Assembly (NCBI GenBank): GCA_035559815.1 | Contig: DATMAT010000008.1 | Location: 94,658 to 158,657 of the forward strand | Source of the DNA: Thermodesulfobacteriota bacterium | GTDB lineage: Bacteria > Desulfobacterota_D > UBA1144 > Nemesobacterales > CSP1-2 | Length of the DNA: 64,000 bases | Reading direction: 5' to 3' | Shown: positions 8,893-18,845 of the stretch, one piece after another | Layout: every line of letters begins with the position of its first letter | Numbering within the stretch: the first letter of the stretch is position 1 | Made by a program: the position numbers and the translations under genes | Notes under the pieces: model-generated | Databases searched by the model: none | Seen by the model: only the letters and a program-made list of their open reading frames with translations | What the model was told of the DNA's origin: nothing

Positions 8893-10623
8893 ATGGCCAG
8901 AATGCTTGGTGCAGAGATGTTTTTTGAAACTTTAATCCACGAGGGGGTAGACGTAATATTTGGCCTCCCTGGTGGATATGTACTCAAGGTATACGACGTT
9001 ATGCCTAAGTACGGTGAGGCCATCAAGCATGTTCTATCAAGACACGAGCAGGGAGCGACACACATGGCCGATGGTTACGCCCGGGCTTCGGGAAGGCCGG
9101 GTGTGGTGCTCTGTACTTCTGGCCCAGCCGCAACCAATACGGTTACAGGAATTGCTACGGCCCAGATGGATTCGTCGCCGGTAGTGGTATTCACCGGGCA
9201 GGTCCCCACTCCCTATCTGGGAAGCGATGCTTTTCAGGAAGCAGACCATATAGGAATTACCCGTCCGTGTACAAAGCATAATAGCCTGGTAAGACGTACA
9301 AGAGAACTGCCTCGGGCTATAAAGGAGGCGTTTCACATAGCAACTACCGGTCGTCCGGGGCCAGTGCTGGTGGATATGCCAAAGGACGTTCTTATTGGTG
9401 AGGACGAGCTAGAGATACCGAATGAGATTAGTTTAAGGGGATATAAGCCTACTATCAGGGGAAATATAGCTCAGATAAAACGAGCGGTCGAAATCATAAT
9501 GACGGCAAAGAGGCCAGTGGTCTTTGGGGGCGGCGGGCTTATATGGTCTGGGGCGACTCCAGAGCTTATAGAATTAGTTCATAGGTTGAGAATTCCAGTT
9601 GCCCTTACCCTTATGGGCCTTGGGGCTTATCCGGCAAACGACCCTTATTTCATGAGCATGCTCGGTATGCACGGGTCTTACAAGGCAAATATGGCAGTAC
9701 ATGAGAGCGATGTGATTATCTCCATAGGGGCCAGGTTTGACGACAGGGCAACCGGTGGGAATTTCCCTAAATTTGCCCCCAACGCTAAGATAGTGCACAT
9801 AGATATCGACCCATCGACTATAGACAAAAATATCCGTGTCCATTGCCCAATCGTAGGGGACGCGAAGCATGTTTTACGACAGATGCTCGAGTTTATCCCC
9901 AAGGACCTGAATATAGATAGAAGGGAATGGTTTGGAAAGATCGACGAGTGGGGGCGGCAACATCCTCTTCTCCCCAAAGAAAATAGTGATAAGATAATGA
10001 CCTCCCATCTTATAGATATGCTTTCCAACATCACTAATGGGGATGCCATAATTGTGTCCGATGTAGGGCAGCATCAGATGTGGGTTGCTCAATTTTATAA
10101 GTTTAACCGCCCAAGGACCCATATTACCTCCGGCGGGCTGGGCACAATGGGGTTCGGCTTCCCTGCGGCTATGGGTGCAAAATTTGCCCGTCCGGATGAG
10201 ATGGTTATATGCGTGGCCGGGGACGGAAGCTTCCAGATGAATATGCAAGAGTTAGCCACAGCGGTGGAGAACAAGATGGACTTGAAGATCGTACTGATCA
10301 ACAACGAACATCATGGAATGGTAAGGCAGTGGCAGACCATGTTCTTCAACAAGAACTACTCCGCCTCCCATTTCGACGTGATGCCGGACTTCGTCAAGCT
10401 TGCGGAGGCCTTTGGTGCTAAGGGATTGAGGGCAAAAAGGCCGGAAGAGCTAGAGGCTACTCTCAAGGAAGGGCTTTACTCTGACGGAGTCGTTCTTATG
10501 GAGATTGTCGTTGATTACGAGGAGATGGTCTACCCGATGATTGCTCCGGGAGGGGCGATGAATGAGATGATTCTCGAGGACATCGAGAGAGAGATGATAG
10601 TTGAGTCCGTGGATATGGCTTAG
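8893..10623 (+). CDS. ilvB: Acetolactate synthase, catalytic large subunit
   Basis: Thiamine-diphosphate enzyme that condenses two pyruvates (or pyruvate and 2-ketobutyrate) in valine, leucine and isoleucine synthesis; 576 aa. The catalytic Glu is in SRHEQGATHMADGYA (residue about 51), and the central FAD/ThDP domain shows GGGGLIWSG. The ThDP-Mg motif runs from GDGSFQMNMQEL to LINNEHHGM (residues about 440-475), where the second metal ligand Asn sits. The start ATG at 8893 is preceded by GGGGG. Its regulatory partner ilvN lies 98 bp downstream, followed by ilvC: a three-gene branched-chain operon on one strand. No attenuator-like leader peptide was noticed. Confidence 0.96.
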   Translation: MARMLGAEMFFETLIHEGVDVIFGLPGGYVLKVYDVMPKYGEAIKHVLSRHEQGATHMADGYARASGRPGVVLCTSGPAATNTVTGIATAQMDSSPVVVFTGQVPTPYLGSDAFQEADHIGITRPCTKHNSLVRRTRELPRAIKEAFHIATTGRPGPVLVDMPKDVLIGEDELEIPNEISLRGYKPTIRGNIAQIKRAVEIIMTAKRPVVFGGGGLIWSGATPELIELVHRLRIPVALTLMGLGAYPANDPYFMSMLGMHGSYKANMAVHESDVIISIGARFDDRATGGNFPKFAPNAKIVHIDIDPSTIDKNIRVHCPIVGDAKHVLRQMLEFIPKDLNIDRREWFGKIDEWGRQHPLLPKENSDKIMTSHLIDMLSNITNGDAIIVSDVGQHQMWVAQFYKFNRPRTHITSGGLGTMGFGFPAAMGAKFARPDEMVICVAGDGSFQMNMQELATAVENKMDLKIVLINNEHHGMVRQWQTMFFNKNYSASHFDVMPDFVKLAEAFGAKGLRAKRPEELEATLKEGLYSDGVVLMEIVVDYEEMVYPMIAPGGAMNEMILEDIEREMIVESVDMA

Positions 10624-10721
10624 GCTGCGATAAAGGTTCGGGATTTATATTGTTGGCTTTTGTGACTCTTTGTTTCAAATCCCTATTACCATACCCCTAA
10701 AACTTTCTGGAGGTAAAGCTT

Positions 10722-11216
10722 TTGAGGCATACCATTTCGATTCTCGTGGATAACGAACCTGGTGTTCTGGCCAGGATTGCTGGACTTTTTAGCGCCAGGG
10801 GTTTCAACATCGAGAGCCTTTGCGTTGGGGAAACACTCGACCCGACCACATCCCGTATAACCCTGGTCACCAGCGGTGACGACTGGATAATCGAACAGAT
10901 TATAAAAAGGTTCAACAACATGATAAATGTAATAAAGGTTCAGGACCTTTCCGAGTTGACCCATGTGGAACGGGAAATGGTCCTGGTAAGGATGGAGGCA
11001 ACCCCGGAAACCAGGCCGGAGATCTTGAGAACCGCCGATATCTTCAGAGCGAAGGTAATAGATGTTGGACCCAGGTCTTACATGCTCGAGCTCACCGGTG
11101 ACCGGGACAAGATAACCGCTTTCCTAGAGATTCTGAGACCGATGGGAATAAAGGAGATTGCCCGTACCGGTTCTGTAGCGTTAGCCAGGGAAATCCAAAA
11201 TAACAAGAGGAGATGA
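10722..11216 (+). CDS. ilvN: Acetolactate synthase, regulatory small subunit
   Basis: ACT-domain subunit of 164 aa that stimulates IlvB and confers valine feedback inhibition. The ACT core is HTISILVDNEPGVLARIAGL followed by FSARGFNIESL, the classic IlvN/IlvH opening. The C-terminal half holds DVGPRSYMLELTGDRDKI, typical of the long IlvH-type small subunit. The start codon is TTG at 10722, supported by GGAGG seven nt upstream. ilvC starts 3 nt after the stop. In this position and length it can be called ilvN or ilvH. Confidence 0.94.
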   Translation: MRHTISILVDNEPGVLARIAGLFSARGFNIESLCVGETLDPTTSRITLVTSGDDWIIEQIIKRFNNMINVIKVQDLSELTHVEREMVLVRMEATPETRPEILRTADIFRAKVIDVGPRSYMLELTGDRDKITAFLEILRPMGIKEIARTGSVALAREIQNNKRR

Positions 11217-12236
<1,020 letters not shown>

Positions 12237-12242
12237 GTGCGG

Positions 12243-12313
12243 AATACAGGATGCGAGATGCAGGATGCAGGATACATGATATTTATATACATGGTGCATC
12301 CTTGTTTCTGTCC
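12243..12313. repeat. Heptamer tandem array, locus 3
   Basis: Units in 7-nt phase: AATACAG, GATGCGA, GATGCAG, GATGCAG, GATACAT and GATATTT (12243-12284 approximately). An inverted fragment follows at 12289-12312 (complement AAGGATGCACCATGTATAT). The array fills the ilvC-psd gap with the same GATRCAN consensus as loci 1, 2 and 5. Confidence 0.78.
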
Positions 12314-12338
12314 GTCGGTGGTCAAATAACAACATCCC

Positions 12339-12995
12339 ATGACTAAGCCAAGAAGCAAAATAGCCGTCGAAGGATTTACTATGATTGCGGTTTTAGGAGT
12401 TCTCGCCTGGTTCACTGCGCTCCTGGGACTGTCCTTACTTTCATTGATCTTGGCAGTGGCTACTTTTTTTACAGCCTATTTTTTCCGGGACCCGGACAGA
12501 GAAACGCCTACGGATCCTAATGCTGTTATTGCCCCGGCAGACGGAAAGGTATTAGAGATTGGAAAGGCTTTTGAAGACAATTTCTTGAACCAAGAAATGA
12601 TGCGCATAGGTATTTTCCTATCCATTACCGACTGCCACATAAACCGGTTTCCAGTCACCGGAAAGGTGATTAGCACCAAGTATACACCCGGCCAGTTTAA
12701 CAAAGCCTACTCGGGTACTGCCTCCAAAGAGAACGAAAGGCTGGCCACATTAATCGAGACCGAAGACAAGGAGCAGATGGTTATCGTTCAGATTGCCGGC
12801 TTTATAGCTCGGAGGATAGTTTCTTACTTAAAGGTTGGTGACATTGTTGAAAAGGGGGAGAGGTTCGGGATGATCAAATTCGGTTCCAGGGTGGACTTGT
12901 ACCTTCCAACTAGGTGCGAGATAACTGCGGTATTGGGGGACAAGGTTAGGGGTGGTGAGACGGTTATAGGATGGCTTAAAGAGGGAGAAGCATGA
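12339..12995 (+). CDS. psd: Phosphatidylserine decarboxylase proenzyme
   Basis: Pyruvoyl-dependent enzyme converting phosphatidylserine to phosphatidylethanolamine, 218 aa, matching the short PSD-A/archaetidylserine-type class. A hydrophobic N-terminal segment (residues about 10-45) anchors it in the membrane. ADGKVLEIGKA and FLSITDCHINRFPV are conserved family stretches. The self-cleavage site, where Ser becomes the pyruvoyl group, is expected at the Gly-Ser of IKFGSRVDLYLP near residue 188. It overlaps pssA by 4 nt, so the two consecutive enzymes of PE synthesis are translationally coupled. Confidence 0.93.
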   Translation: MTKPRSKIAVEGFTMIAVLGVLAWFTALLGLSLLSLILAVATFFTAYFFRDPDRETPTDPNAVIAPADGKVLEIGKAFEDNFLNQEMMRIGIFLSITDCHINRFPVTGKVISTKYTPGQFNKAYSGTASKENERLATLIETEDKEQMVIVQIAGFIARRIVSYLKVGDIVEKGERFGMIKFGSRVDLYLPTRCEITAVLGDKVRGGETVIGWLKEGEA

Positions 12996-13846
12996 AAATA
13001 CCGGTAACGGCTGGAGGTTTCGGCGAAGCCAAAAAGAAAAAATCGAGAAGAGAAAGGGTAATACCGCTTTTACCTAACCTTTTTACTACCGGAAATCTTT
13101 TTTTTGGTCTCCTCTCTATCATGACCTCCATTCAACTGGCCACTGTACATGCTATTCCGGAGACTTCAAACGAGTGGGTATACCGGAAGTTCTGGTGGGC
13201 TGCGGCGTTTATTTTGATTGCCGGCTTTTTGGACATGCTTGATGGAAAGTTAGCCAGGATCTTTAAGTCAGAAAGCAACTTCGGAATTTCCTATGATTCA
13301 CTCTCTGACCTGGTCTCTTTTGGCGTTGCCCCCGGTATCTTGATTTATGTCTGGGTGCTGCTTGATTCTGGAAAACTCGGGCTGATGGCTGTCTTGTTCT
13401 ATATTGTCTGCACAGCGCTAAGGCTCGCCAGATTCAATGTTCAATCCAAGACGGTCGAGAGATACAATTTCATAGGTCTACCTAGCCCAATGGCCGCTGG
13501 GCTTATGCTTTCACCCGTGCTTTTATTTTCCGGATTCAAAATTCCTTCGGATGAGGCAATAATGTGGTTTTATCTCGTTTCCGCCCCTTTTGTCGGTCTT
13601 CTCATGGTCAGTGATGTTCCATATTGGAAATATCCCCGGATAAGGTTTTCCGGACCCTTTAACGCCTTGGTTGTGGCCTCGATTATCATAGCTGCCGTTA
13701 TCACTAACCCGGAAATCATGCTCCTCTTTTTAGTATACCTTTATTGCTTGCTTGGCTTGTCGTTCTATTTAATCGAGCAGCTCAGAAAAAAACCTGAAAT
13801 TACTCCAGAAGTTGAGTCCAATAAACAACCCGAGGATAATTTATAA
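12992..13846 (+). CDS. pssA: CDP-diacylglycerol--serine O-phosphatidyltransferase
   Basis: Integral membrane CDP-alcohol phosphatidyltransferase of 284 aa that makes phosphatidylserine, the substrate for the Psd encoded just upstream. The catalytic signature D-x2-D-G-x2-A-R-x8-G-x3-D-x3-D is seen from DMLDGKLARIFK to FGISYDSLSD (residues about 76-104). At least six hydrophobic segments follow. Its ATG lies within the psd stop region (ATGA overlap). The C-terminal tail is charged and probably cytoplasmic. Full-length compared with the type II PssA family. Confidence 0.94.
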   Translation: MKIPVTAGGFGEAKKKKSRRERVIPLLPNLFTTGNLFFGLLSIMTSIQLATVHAIPETSNEWVYRKFWWAAAFILIAGFLDMLDGKLARIFKSESNFGISYDSLSDLVSFGVAPGILIYVWVLLDSGKLGLMAVLFYIVCTALRLARFNVQSKTVERYNFIGLPSPMAAGLMLSPVLLFSGFKIPSDEAIMWFYLVSAPFVGLLMVSDVPYWKYPRIRFSGPFNALVVASIIIAAVITNPEIMLLFLVYLYCLLGLSFYLIEQLRKKPEITPEVESNKQPEDNL

Positions 13847-13963
13847 TAGCTTGCTTTGAAAGCAGAAAAACCGAATCCGTCGAGTTTTGAACGCTGGGGT
13901 CAACCTCATAACAACAATTGATGAAAAGCATCTGCTGGAGGCCCTAATGATGAAGGAGGTTTT

Positions 13964-16654
13964 ATGCGTTATTTCATCTTGATAGCGGGTATAATGATGT
14001 TCATACATATTCTGGAGGGAAAAGGAATGACCGATGACAGGACTAGGTCGGGAGAGGAATTCGCTGACTTTACTCAAAATCATACGGGTGTTACCAAATT
14101 TAAGCTCGATAATGGCTTGACCGTGCTTCTCGAAGAAAATCATTCGGCGCCAGTCGTCGCGGTGAATGTTTGGGTTAAGGTTGGAAGTGCGTGCGAAGAA
14201 GATGGCGAATACGGAATAGCCCACGTGCATGAGCACATGGTTTTTAAGGGTACGGAGAAGAGGGGCGTAGGGGAGATAGCCCGGATCATCGAGGGCGACG
14301 GCGGGGATATCAACGCTTTCACTTCTTTCGACGAAACGGTTTACTACGTTGTCATTGCCGGTCGTTTTCTGGATACTGCGCTAGATGTCCTTTCCGATGC
14401 TATGGAAAATTCATCGTTTGATGCTGAGGAGCTGCAAAAGGAGCTTCAGGTGGTGCTCGAAGAAATAAGGCGAGGAGAAGATTCTCCGCAGAGAAATCTT
14501 AGTGAAAGGCTTTTCTCCGAGGCCTATACTGCTCACCCCTATAGAAGGCCGGTTATAGGGAGCAAAGAAAGCGTAAGCGGTTTTACCCGCGAGAAAATAG
14601 TCAATTTCTACAAGAAGTGGTATTCGCCGAACAACATGGTTCTGGTAGTGGTTGGCGACTTCGATACGCGCAAGGTCGTCCCTAAAATTAAGGAGACCTT
14701 CGGCACTCTCAAACCACGCACCCTGCCGAACTGTCATATACCTGAAGAACCTGTCCAAAAGGAAATGAGAGCGGTCGTTTTTGACAAGAAAGTACAGGAG
14801 GGTTATTTCTCTCTGGCCTTTCATACTACTGATGCCAGAAACGATGATACCCCGGTCCTCGACGTGATTTCGAATATTCTCGGAGGGGGAGACAGTTCCC
14901 GGCTTTACCGAAGAGTAAAGGAGGATAAAGGGCTGGTAAGTAACATTTATAGTTATTCCTTCACGCCCAAGTATCCGGGACTTTTTGCGGTGGGCGGCAC
15001 TCTCGACCCGGATAAAGCGAGCAGTGCTTTTTCCGAGATTATAAAAGAGACCTATCTTTTAAAATACGAGCCGGTCAGTTACGAGGAGCTTTCCCGGGCT
15101 AAGGTTAATATAGAAAGCAACTCTATATACACGAAGGAGACGATGCAGGGACAGGCGCAGAAGCTTGGCTATTACGAGGTAGAGGCTGGTGATTACAAGT
15201 ATGAGGATGAATACTTGAAAAAGGTTTCCCTGGTAACTCAAGAGGATATAATGCGTGTGGCCAGAAAGTATTTCCGGAATTCTAACCTGACCACCGCCTT
15301 TTTGCTACCCACCGGCCAGGTGACAATTGAAGAAAAAGAAATAATCGACATAGCCAACCGCTCGGCCCAAGCACTCGAGAAGGAACTTAGCCTTTTGTCT
15401 ATTAAGTCGTCCGGCGATGTGAAAAAGGCGATGCTCGACAACGGCATAACGGTGCTCATCAAGCAAAATCACTCCGTTCCTCTCTTCGCCGCCCGAGCCG
15501 CTTTTTTGGGAGGGGTTAGGTTTGAGGACGAAAAGGATAACGGTGTGTCTAATTTTCTCTCGGAGATGTTTACCCGTGGTACCAAGAACAGGAGCGCAGA
15601 AGATATAGCCAGGGAGATCGAGTCTATTGCCGGAGAAGTAAGCGGGTTTTCTGGGAGAAACAGCTTCGGAGTGACTGTGGAATCACTGAGCAGAAACTTC
15701 GACCAGGCTATAGACATATTTGCAGACGTGATTATGAATCCGTCTTTTGACCCTGAGGAGATCGAGCGCGCAAGGAGGGACATACTCTCAGCCATAAATC
15801 GCCAGGGAGACAACCTCCTAAGGACCACCATAAACCTTTTTCTCAGCACGCTATACCGAGAGAATCCTTACCGTTTTGATGTTCTCGGAACGAAAGAGAC
15901 TATTACCAATATGACCAGAGATGATTTGATAAACTTTTACCAAAAATACGTCCGCCCGGAGAATATGGTTATCTCCGTTGTCGGGAATGTCGATGAAAAC
16001 CGAGTCTTGAGCATGCTCGAGAGCTATTTCGGAGAAATGGGAAAAGGGCGTTTTTCTCCTCCCCAAGTTCAGCCGGAGTCACCGCCCAGTCGGATTAGGA
16101 CCGCCGAGGTTGAACAGAAAGACAAAGCGCAGACCCATATCATCCTCGGCTTTCTTGCCCCGACGCTCAAAGACCCGGACCAGTATCCATTCGAGGTTTT
16201 GAATGCCATTCTCTCTGGTCAGGGGGGTAGGCTCTTCCTAGAACTCAGGGATAAAAGAAGCCTTGCCTATACTGTTACATCGTTTTTTACTCCCGGGCTC
16301 GAGCCGGGCTTTTTCGGCGTCTACATAGGATGCGCCCCGGAGAAACAGGAGGAGGCCATTCAGGGAATAAAAGAACAACTTGCACTGGTGCTGGAAAAGG
16401 GTGTAACAGATGAGGAATTAAAGCGTGCCCAGAATTACCTGGTAGGAAATTTTGAGATAGGACTACAGCAGAACTCCGCCCAGGCTGCAAAGATCGCCTT
16501 TGATGAGCTTTATGGCTTAGGTTGGGACGAGTACAAGCGCTACCCGGAGGAGATTTACTCGGTAACTAAGGACGACATTCAAAGGGTTGCCCGAAAATAC
16601 ATCCACCTCGACAAATATACACTGGCCATAGTAAAGCCGGAGGGGAGTAGTTAG
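13964..16654 (+). CDS. M16 family zinc peptidase with two tandem M16 units
   Basis: An 896-aa protein with two M16A/M16C pairs. The first unit has the inverted zinc motif HVHEH (H87-x-x-E90-H91) and a downstream glutamate-rich helix supplying the third ligand, so it should be catalytic. The second unit starts around residue 480 (MLDNGITVLIKQNHSVPL). At the equivalent place it reads GVSNFLSEMFTRGT, lacking the HxxEH residues, so it is probably a structural partner. Residues 1-20 are hydrophobic, suggesting export or membrane anchoring, without a clear cleavage site. The ATG at 13964 follows AAGGAGG. The fusion resembles PqqL-like proteases in which the active and inactive halves form one clam shell. 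Confidence 0.9.
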   Translation: MRYFILIAGIMMFIHILEGKGMTDDRTRSGEEFADFTQNHTGVTKFKLDNGLTVLLEENHSAPVVAVNVWVKVGSACEEDGEYGIAHVHEHMVFKGTEKRGVGEIARIIEGDGGDINAFTSFDETVYYVVIAGRFLDTALDVLSDAMENSSFDAEELQKELQVVLEEIRRGEDSPQRNLSERLFSEAYTAHPYRRPVIGSKESVSGFTREKIVNFYKKWYSPNNMVLVVVGDFDTRKVVPKIKETFGTLKPRTLPNCHIPEEPVQKEMRAVVFDKKVQEGYFSLAFHTTDARNDDTPVLDVISNILGGGDSSRLYRRVKEDKGLVSNIYSYSFTPKYPGLFAVGGTLDPDKASSAFSEIIKETYLLKYEPVSYEELSRAKVNIESNSIYTKETMQGQAQKLGYYEVEAGDYKYEDEYLKKVSLVTQEDIMRVARKYFRNSNLTTAFLLPTGQVTIEEKEIIDIANRSAQALEKELSLLSIKSSGDVKKAMLDNGITVLIKQNHSVPLFAARAAFLGGVRFEDEKDNGVSNFLSEMFTRGTKNRSAEDIAREIESIAGEVSGFSGRNSFGVTVESLSRNFDQAIDIFADVIMNPSFDPEEIERARRDILSAINRQGDNLLRTTINLFLSTLYRENPYRFDVLGTKETITNMTRDDLINFYQKYVRPENMVISVVGNVDENRVLSMLESYFGEMGKGRFSPPQVQPESPPSRIRTAEVEQKDKAQTHIILGFLAPTLKDPDQYPFEVLNAILSGQGGRLFLELRDKRSLAYTVTSFFTPGLEPGFFGVYIGCAPEKQEEAIQGIKEQLALVLEKGVTDEELKRAQNYLVGNFEIGLQQNSAQAAKIAFDELYGLGWDEYKRYPEEIYSVTKDDIQRVARKYIHLDKYTLAIVKPEGSS

Positions 16655-16736
16655 AAGATCATTTTTTGATATAGGAATGCACAAGTACGTTCCTTCACAA
16701 CTCGTATCTCCATTTATTCAATCTCAGAAGAGAGTT

Positions 16737-16851
16737 TTTAGTATTTGGTGTTTAGTTTTGGGGGAAAACCGTCCCCTCGCTATTATCGGCTTCTAAATCT
16801 GAGTCTACAATAAGGAAGACGCTTTTCTAAATACTAATTGCTAAACACTAG
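16737..16851. repeat. Heptamer tandem array, locus 4 (TTTAGTA-type units, inverted arms)
   Basis: The left arm has TTTAGTA, TTTGGTG, TTTAGTT, TTGGGGG in 7-nt phase (16737-16764). The right arm at 16825-16851, read on the complement, has TTTAGCA, ATTAGTA, TTTAGAA in phase. The heptamer differs from the GATRCAN arrays, but period and inverted-arm design are the same. Confidence 0.65.
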
Positions 16852-16941
16852 CCTTGCCCCGTCTCAATTTCCGTTCCAGGCAGTCACGAGATACAGGAAG
16901 GCTTCGAAAATCTTGCCTTCCTTGATATGGGCAAAGGAATG

Positions 16942-16969
16942 TTGATTTTGGGAATAGCGCATTTATAAT
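16942..16969 (+). promoter_or_regulatory. Possible sigma-70 promoter for the tRNA-Lys/tRNA-Leu pair
   Basis: TTGATT, a 16-nt spacer and a perfect TATAAT. The predicted start near 16977 is about 120 nt upstream of tRNA-Lys. The nearest other downstream genes are the tRNAs, so this is the likely target. Confidence 0.35.
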
Positions 16970-17097
16970 AAAATTCTCCCGGTAAGTGATGGAAAGCTTT
17001 GACTTTCTGAAACTTATTTGCGTAAATTCGTGTTTGCTTAGAGAGATGGCTTAAGATTATCTCACTGGGTGAATTAGTGGCTAAATTAGCTTATGGC

Positions 17098-17171
17098 GGG
17101 CTGCTAGCTCAGTTTGGTAGAGCAGGTGACTCTTAATCACCGGGTCGGGGGTTCGAATCCCTCGCAGCCCA
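17098..17171 (+). tRNA. tRNA-Lys (anticodon CTT)
   Basis: Cloverleaf read by hand. The acceptor pairs GGGCTGC with GCAGCCC, the anticodon stem GGTGA pairs with TCACC around loop CTCTTAA (anticodon CTT), and the T loop is GGTTCGAATCC-like. The discriminator is A. CCA is not encoded. Confidence 0.96.
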
Positions 17172-17236
17172 CTCTGGGATAAATACAAAGTGGTTTAATG
17201 TAGGTCACTTGAGATAGTGGGTTTGACCTGCTGTTA

Positions 17237-17319
17237 GCGGAAGTGGCGGAACTGGCAGACGCGCTGGACTTAGGATCCAGTGGGCAAAACCCGTGGGGGT
17301 TCAACTCCCCCCTTCCGCA
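17237..17319 (+). tRNA. tRNA-Leu (anticodon TAG)
   Basis: Class II tRNA with a long variable arm. The acceptor pairs GCGGAAG with CTTCCGC, the anticodon stem CTGGA pairs with TCCAG around loop CTTAGGA (anticodon TAG), the variable arm is TGGGCAAAACCCGT and the T loop GTTCAACTC. Discriminator A; no encoded CCA. Confidence 0.95.
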
Positions 17320-17391
17320 TGAAGATAAGCATAAGTCAACCACGAAGACACCACGGCACAAAGGATGAGTAGAATTAGTGGTACGACGCAA

Positions 17392-17457
17392 GATACAGGA
17401 TGCATGTAAAAACTTTCATGTATCGTGAATCATGCACCGTGTATCATGTATCATCTT
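17392..17457. repeat. Heptamer tandem array, locus 5
   Basis: Two direct units GATACAG and GATGCAT (17392-17405) are followed by a longer inverted arm at about 17412-17457. Its complement reads GATACAT, GATACAC, GGTGCAT, GATTCAC, GATACAT in 7-nt phase. It lies between tRNA-Leu and tig. The flanks at 17338-17385 and 17458-17490 hold further repeat-like words (CCACGAAGACACCACGG; AAATCCGTGTTCATTAGTGG). Confidence 0.72.
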
Positions 17458-17517
17458 ATTGGTGTAAATCCGTGTTCATTAGTGGCTAAACAAACTCAAA
17501 AAAGGGGCATTATTTCC

Positions 17518-18804
17518 ATGAGAGTTGATGTTGAATCTATAAGCAGTGTAGAGAGAAAGCTAGAGGTGTTTATTCCGGCGGAACAGGTGAAGGAGAAAAT
17601 AGAGGCGGTTATAAAGGAGCTTCAAAAGAACGCTAAAGTCAAGGGGTTTCGCCCGGGTAAGATTCCCCGAAGTGTAATCGAATCCATGTACCGAGAGGAT
17701 ATACTGAAGGAAGTATCTTCGAGACTGGTATCTGAATCATTCGAAAATGCGCTAAACGAGGTATCGGTAATCCCTGTTTCCAGGCCGAATATCACACCGG
17801 ACAAGGTTGAATCAGGCAGGGATTTTCATTATACGGCTGCCTTTGAAGTGATCCCGGACTTCGAGGTAACGGACTACACCGGGATAGAATTAAAGAGGGA
17901 AAAGCACGAGGTGAAAGAAGAGGACGTTGAGCGGGCACTTAATCAGTTGAGGGAGCGGGAGGCGGAGGCAAAGCCGCTGGAAGAGGATCGAGAGGTAAGA
18001 AAGGGGGATTATGTCATAGTTGATTATGAGGGTTCGCTCGATGGGAAGCCGGTTAAGGATTTGAAGAGGACGGATGTCCAGTTTCTGGTCGGCGAGGAAA
18101 AGCTTATAGCCGAGTTCGAGGATAAACTGCTAGGGATGGGAAAGGGAGAGGAAAAGGAGTTTGAGGTCCGTTATCCGGAAGATTTTGCCATGAAGGAAGT
18201 CGCCGGGAAAACAGTAAAATTCACTCTAAAGGTAAAAGATATACTCCAGAGAATCTTACCGGGATTAGACGACGAGTTCGCAAAGGATTTGGGTCAGGAA
18301 AATTTTGAAGGGTTAAAAAACAAGATCAGAGAGGACATAGCGAAGAAATTAGAAGAACAATCTCAGAAGAGGCTTAAGGAAGAAATCGTCAAGTTTCTTC
18401 TTGAGAAAAACACTTTTGATGTCCCGTCAAGCTTGGTTGAAGATGAGTTGATTCGTATTAAACGCGAGTTCTTGCATAACCTCCAGAGGCATGGGCTGGA
18501 TATTCCACATTTGGACCAGGACTGGGAGGACCGGTTTAGAGAAAGGGCATTACGCAACGTCAGGATTTCTATTATCTTTAGTGCAATTGCCAAGAAAGAG
18601 GGAATTAGAGTTGGTGAAGAGGAGTTGAACAACAAGCTTCGGGAAATCGCCAAATCCTATGAAGTTCCTGTTGAGAAGGTTAAGGAAGTTTGCCAGAATA
18701 ATAACATGATCCCCAGTCTGGAAGCGCAGTTGATAGAGGAGAAGGTATTCGACTTCCTGCTAGAAAAATCTAATATTGAAGAGGTACAAGGAGACCAAAA
18801 TTAA
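17518..18804 (+). CDS. tig: Trigger factor, ribosome-bound chaperone and prolyl isomerase
   Basis: Co-translational folding chaperone of about 428 aa. The ribosome-binding signature appears as GFRPGKIPRSVIE (residues about 43-55). The FKBP-like PPIase domain spans about 150-245 and includes KGDYVIVDYEGSLDGKPV. The C-terminal chaperone arms follow, rich in K and E. An upstream in-frame ATG at 17425 is rejected because the extra 31 residues lie inside repeat sequence and are not family-like; MRVDVESI at 17518 is the usual N-terminus. It heads the conserved tig-clpP-clpX-lon order. Confidence 0.96.
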   Translation: MRVDVESISSVERKLEVFIPAEQVKEKIEAVIKELQKNAKVKGFRPGKIPRSVIESMYREDILKEVSSRLVSESFENALNEVSVIPVSRPNITPDKVESGRDFHYTAAFEVIPDFEVTDYTGIELKREKHEVKEEDVERALNQLREREAEAKPLEEDREVRKGDYVIVDYEGSLDGKPVKDLKRTDVQFLVGEEKLIAEFEDKLLGMGKGEEKEFEVRYPEDFAMKEVAGKTVKFTLKVKDILQRILPGLDDEFAKDLGQENFEGLKNKIREDIAKKLEEQSQKRLKEEIVKFLLEKNTFDVPSSLVEDELIRIKREFLHNLQRHGLDIPHLDQDWEDRFRERALRNVRISIIFSAIAKKEGIRVGEEELNNKLREIAKSYEVPVEKVKEVCQNNNMIPSLEAQLIEEKVFDFLLEKSNIEEVQGDQN

Positions 18805-18805
18805 A

Positions 18806-18834
18806 TTGACAAGAAAATCTATAATCAGTATACT
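18806..18834 (+). promoter_or_regulatory. Consensus sigma-70 promoter in front of clpP
   Basis: TTGACA at 18806-18811, a 17-nt spacer and TATACT at 18829-18834, matching the consensus at 11 of 12 positions with ideal spacing. The expected transcription start is about 18841, only some 5 nt before the clpP ATG at 18846, which also lacks a Shine-Dalgarno sequence. A promoter separate from tig and a nearly leaderless clpP mRNA are implied. Confidence 0.75.
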
Positions 18835-18845
18835 AGAACTACGAA

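Larger units (their letters stand above)
16655..17097. other. Intergenic stretch between the M16 gene and tRNA-Lys
   Basis: No credible coding sequence. It holds the heptamer array at 16737-16851 and a possible sigma-70 promoter at 16942-16969 serving the tRNA genes. From about 17024 there are fragments such as AATTCGTGTTTGCTTA and TTAGTGGCTAAATTA that recur in modified form near 17465-17490. Confidence 0.6.

Noticed and set aside
17425..17517. In-frame N-terminal extension of trigger factor
   Set aside because: The extra codons lie within the heptamer repeat and tRNA-flanking sequence and are unlike the family.
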